64,000 nucleotides of DNA, from positions 1 to 64,000 of the forward strand of contig JBAXLI010000014.1 of the NCBI GenBank assembly GCA_037134895.1, read 5' to 3'. Below are positions 62,887-64,000 of the stretch, piece after piece. The position numbers and the translations under genes were made by a program. Source of the stretch: CAIRDP01 sp037134895. Lineage in GTDB: Bacteria > Bacteroidota > Bacteroidia > Bacteroidales > FEN-979. Position 1 is the stretch's first letter. Each line of letters starts with the position of its first letter. A model generated the notes under the pieces. That model did not search any database. It saw nothing but the letters and a program-made list of their open reading frames with translations, and was not told where the DNA came from.

Positions 62887-62914
62887 TCAGGGATTGGGGA
62901 TTAGGGGTTAGGGT
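62887..62914. repeat. Heptamer island G (TTAGGGA family)
   Basis: TCAGGGA, TTGGGGA, TTAGGGG, TTAGGGT: four units in register, same word and strand as the first half of island F, with four G3-4 runs (G-quadruplex motif). No complementary half follows. Confidence 0.85.
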
Positions 62915-62932
62915 TTGTTAAAATATTATAAA

Positions 62933-63259
62933 ATGCTTAAAGGGAAACATACAGTTGTTGAAATAGAAGGCGTTCGCTGTTCTGTTGTGGAAACCGGCGC
63001 TTCGGATGGGAGGATACAATTTCTTAAAGAGGTCCTCGAGTTTAATAAATACGAAGTAAAGACAGAAAAAGAAAAGGCCAAGGACGGAACACCTGCTGTC
63101 ACTTCTGTTATCGGAGTAACAGACATGTTGTTCAACCCCATGATATATCTTTATGAGAGAAGACTCCGGCGTAAAGACAGCCATGTTCTCCTTCCTGCAT
63201 ACTGGAACCAGTGGCCTGATGAAGACTGGGATATCCCTTATTATCTCGTGCAGAGATAG
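62933..63259 (+). CDS. Small conserved-looking protein of unknown function after nuoN
   Basis: Protein of 108 residues, soluble and mixed alpha/beta by composition. It starts MLKGKHTVVEIEGVRCSVVE and ends with a tryptophan-rich NQWPDEDWDIPYY segment; no membrane helix or cofactor motif. I do not recognise the family. The frame opens at a TTG (62915) inside island G's edge; the ATG at 62933 is preferred. It follows nuoN by 47 bases with no terminator, so it may be the last gene of the nuo transcript. Confidence 0.7.
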   Translation: MLKGKHTVVEIEGVRCSVVETGASDGRIQFLKEVLEFNKYEVKTEKEKAKDGTPAVTSVIGVTDMLFNPMIYLYERRLRRKDSHVLLPAYWNQWPDEDWDIPYYLVQR

Positions 63260-63266
63260 GAGAATC

Positions 63267-63322
63267 GAGTTGCAAGATGCAGGATAGAAGATTTTCTGCA
63301 TCCTGCATCCCATATCCTGCAT
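63267..63322. repeat. Heptamer island H (GCAGGAT family) with perfect inverted repeat
   Basis: Eight 7-base units in register. GATGCAGGAT (63276-63285) and ATCCTGCATC (63300-63309) form a perfect 10-bp stem. It shares its word with island E upstream of ppnP. It lies between two small genes. Confidence 0.92.
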
Positions 63323-63328
63323 CAATCC

Positions 63329-63526
63329 ATGAAAAAATATTATAAATATTTCGCCATCGCAGTTGCCCTGCTTTACTTTTTCCTCGGGGCGTATATCTTC
63401 TTCACTCCTTCATTAGCCTACCTTCCCCAGACTGTTAAAGTGATCTTTGCAGTTTTCCTTTTCCTCTACGGAGGCTTCCGGCTGGCCCGAATATGGTCCA
63501 AGTCGCGGGAAGAAAACGAGGAATGA
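63329..63526 (+). CDS. Small two-helix membrane protein
   Basis: 65 residues: short basic start, helix about 7-27 (YFAIAVALLYFFLGAYIFF), turn LAYLPQTVK, second helix about 37-53, charged tail. Similar tiny proteins, from memory, precede PstS-like lipoprotein genes in ExbB/ExbD-type clusters of Bacteroidetes, as here. Function unknown. Confidence 0.7.
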   Translation: MKKYYKYFAIAVALLYFFLGAYIFFTPSLAYLPQTVKVIFAVFLFLYGGFRLARIWSKSREENEE

Positions 63527-63575
63527 CCGATTTTTCTTGTATTTTCGCTACATTCCTCTTATTTTAGCTTTGAAA

Positions 63576-63609
63576 TTTGAAGGCTGCAATAATATTATTC
63601 ATAAATTTG
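63576..63609 (+). promoter_or_regulatory. Promoter of the PstS-like lipoprotein gene
   Basis: TTTG (63576-63579), 22 bases, then TAAATTTG (63602-63609), an exact -7 element; leader about 47 bases. A second exact -7 element, TAGCTTTG, lies at 63565-63572. Confidence 0.55.
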
Positions 63610-63662
63610 TGTTTCATTTTATATAAACCTGCTTATTTCAAGCATTTAAGGATATTAGGGAC

Positions 63663-64000
63663 ATGTTAAGGACTGCAATTTGGGCTTCCAGGATCACCGG
63701 AGTTGTTTTCCTGTTTTTTCTGGCCTCATGCGGAGGAGGGAATCCAGGTCAGAAGACTGACAACCCAACATCCGGGAAAATCAAAGTAGGAATTGACGAT
63801 TCTTACAGGCTTTTACTTGATACCGAGATCTATACCTTTGAGTCGTTGTATAAATATGCAAAAATTGACCCTGTATACGGGAGCGAGGGAGATATAATTG
63901 ACCTTTTCATGAAGGACTCGGTTCCCCTTATGATTTTAAACAGGAAGCTTACTACTGATGAGGAAAAGTACCTGACATCCAGACAGTTTATCCCGAAAAC
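63663..64000 (+). CDS. PstS-like substrate-binding lipoprotein (partial, runs off the window)
   Basis: First 112 codons of a gene cut by the window end. The signal peptide has lipobox LASC near 20-23, followed by a Gly/Asn/Pro linker and GKIKVGIDDSYRLLLDTEIYTFESLYKYA, which fits PstS-like solute-binding proteins of Bacteroidetes. Such proteins often sit in ExbB/ExbD-TonB clusters, so a direct phosphate-transport role should not be assumed. Confidence 0.7.
   Translation, partial: MLRTAIWASRITGVVFLFFLASCGGGNPGQKTDNPTSGKIKVGIDDSYRLLLDTEIYTFESLYKYAKIDPVYGSEGDIIDLFMKDSVPLMILNRKLTTDEEKYLTSRQFIPK

Noticed and set aside
41353..63322. Heptamer islands as CRISPR arrays
   Set aside because: Units are only 7 bases, there are no unique spacers of 30-40 bases, and no cas genes are nearby.
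1..64000. Mobile elements, phage genes, rRNA or tRNA genes
   Set aside because: No transposase, integrase, terminal repeats or cloverleaf-like sequence was recognised; a tRNA scan would settle the last point.

Overview
The window is 64 kb of chromosome from a Bacteroidetes bacterium, most likely order Bacteroidales or a close uncultured relative. The signs are a Por/type IX secretion C-terminal sorting domain on a 1,259-residue secreted protein with three BACON domains, an S46 dipeptidyl-peptidase, a bacterial GH3 protein, a fused OlsF-type aminolipid synthase, split F-ATPase genes, a complex I operon without nuoEFG, and many upstream -7 elements of the Bacteroidetes form TAnnTTTG. I see no tRNA or rRNA gene, CRISPR array, phage or insertion sequence. 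Genes are packed tightly: no gap exceeds 300 bases, and the longest (45042-45272) holds two divergent promoters.

Layout. 0.1-5.8 kb: fused peptide-ABC ATPase, RNase R and an aminolipid synthase. 5.8-12.1 kb (minus): LytTR regulator with its LytS-type kinase, S46 peptidase, LysE exporter, GH3 protein. 12.3-21.7 kb: EEP phosphodiesterase, RluA pseudouridine synthase, TrmH methyltransferase (minus), Rrf2 regulator with a ferredoxin, the type IX cargo protein, YqeY protein and RNA methyltransferase. 21.7-27 kb (minus): M14 peptidase, HemW, histidine kinase. 27-35 kb: S9 peptidase, ManC, SprT-like protein and small lipoprotein, MlaE-MlaF-CvpA, Pgk. 34.4-38.4 kb: a nitrilase-family amidase followed by envelope glycan genes (GT2, NodB deacetylase, O-antigen ligase). 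38.5-45 kb: outer-membrane protein, lipid kinase, IspG, TsaB, HlyD, TolC. 45.3-50.8 kb: lipoprotein and atpBEFHAG. 50.9-52.7 kb: DUF3109, cyclase, PpnP. 52.9-62.9 kb: nuoABCDHIJKLMN. The end carries two small proteins of unknown role and the start of a PstS-like lipoprotein.

The most unusual signal is outside the genes. From 41 kb to 63 kb at least eight intergenic islands are built of degenerate 7-base units in strict register, often switching to the complementary word to make a hairpin. The words form families: C and D (ACGAATT) bracket the DUF3109 gene, F and G (TTAGGGA) bracket nuoLMN, and E and H (GCAGGAT) bracket ppnP plus the whole nuo operon, so F/G is nested inside E/H. Other points of interest are a Rex-type palindrome between the nuo promoter and nuoA, a 19-bp hairpin between atpE and atpF, and an IspG with sequence features of the three-domain (plant, Chlamydia, Bacteroidetes) class but without its insert domain.

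How the genes work together: most are core physiology of an anaerobic or microaerobic Gram-negative cell. Complex I and F-ATPase supply proton motive force and ATP, with possible Rex redox control. Secreted and periplasmic peptidases (S46, S9, M14) and a peptide ABC ATPase point to peptide use. Mla, aminolipid, O-antigen and TolC/HlyD genes maintain and remodel the envelope.
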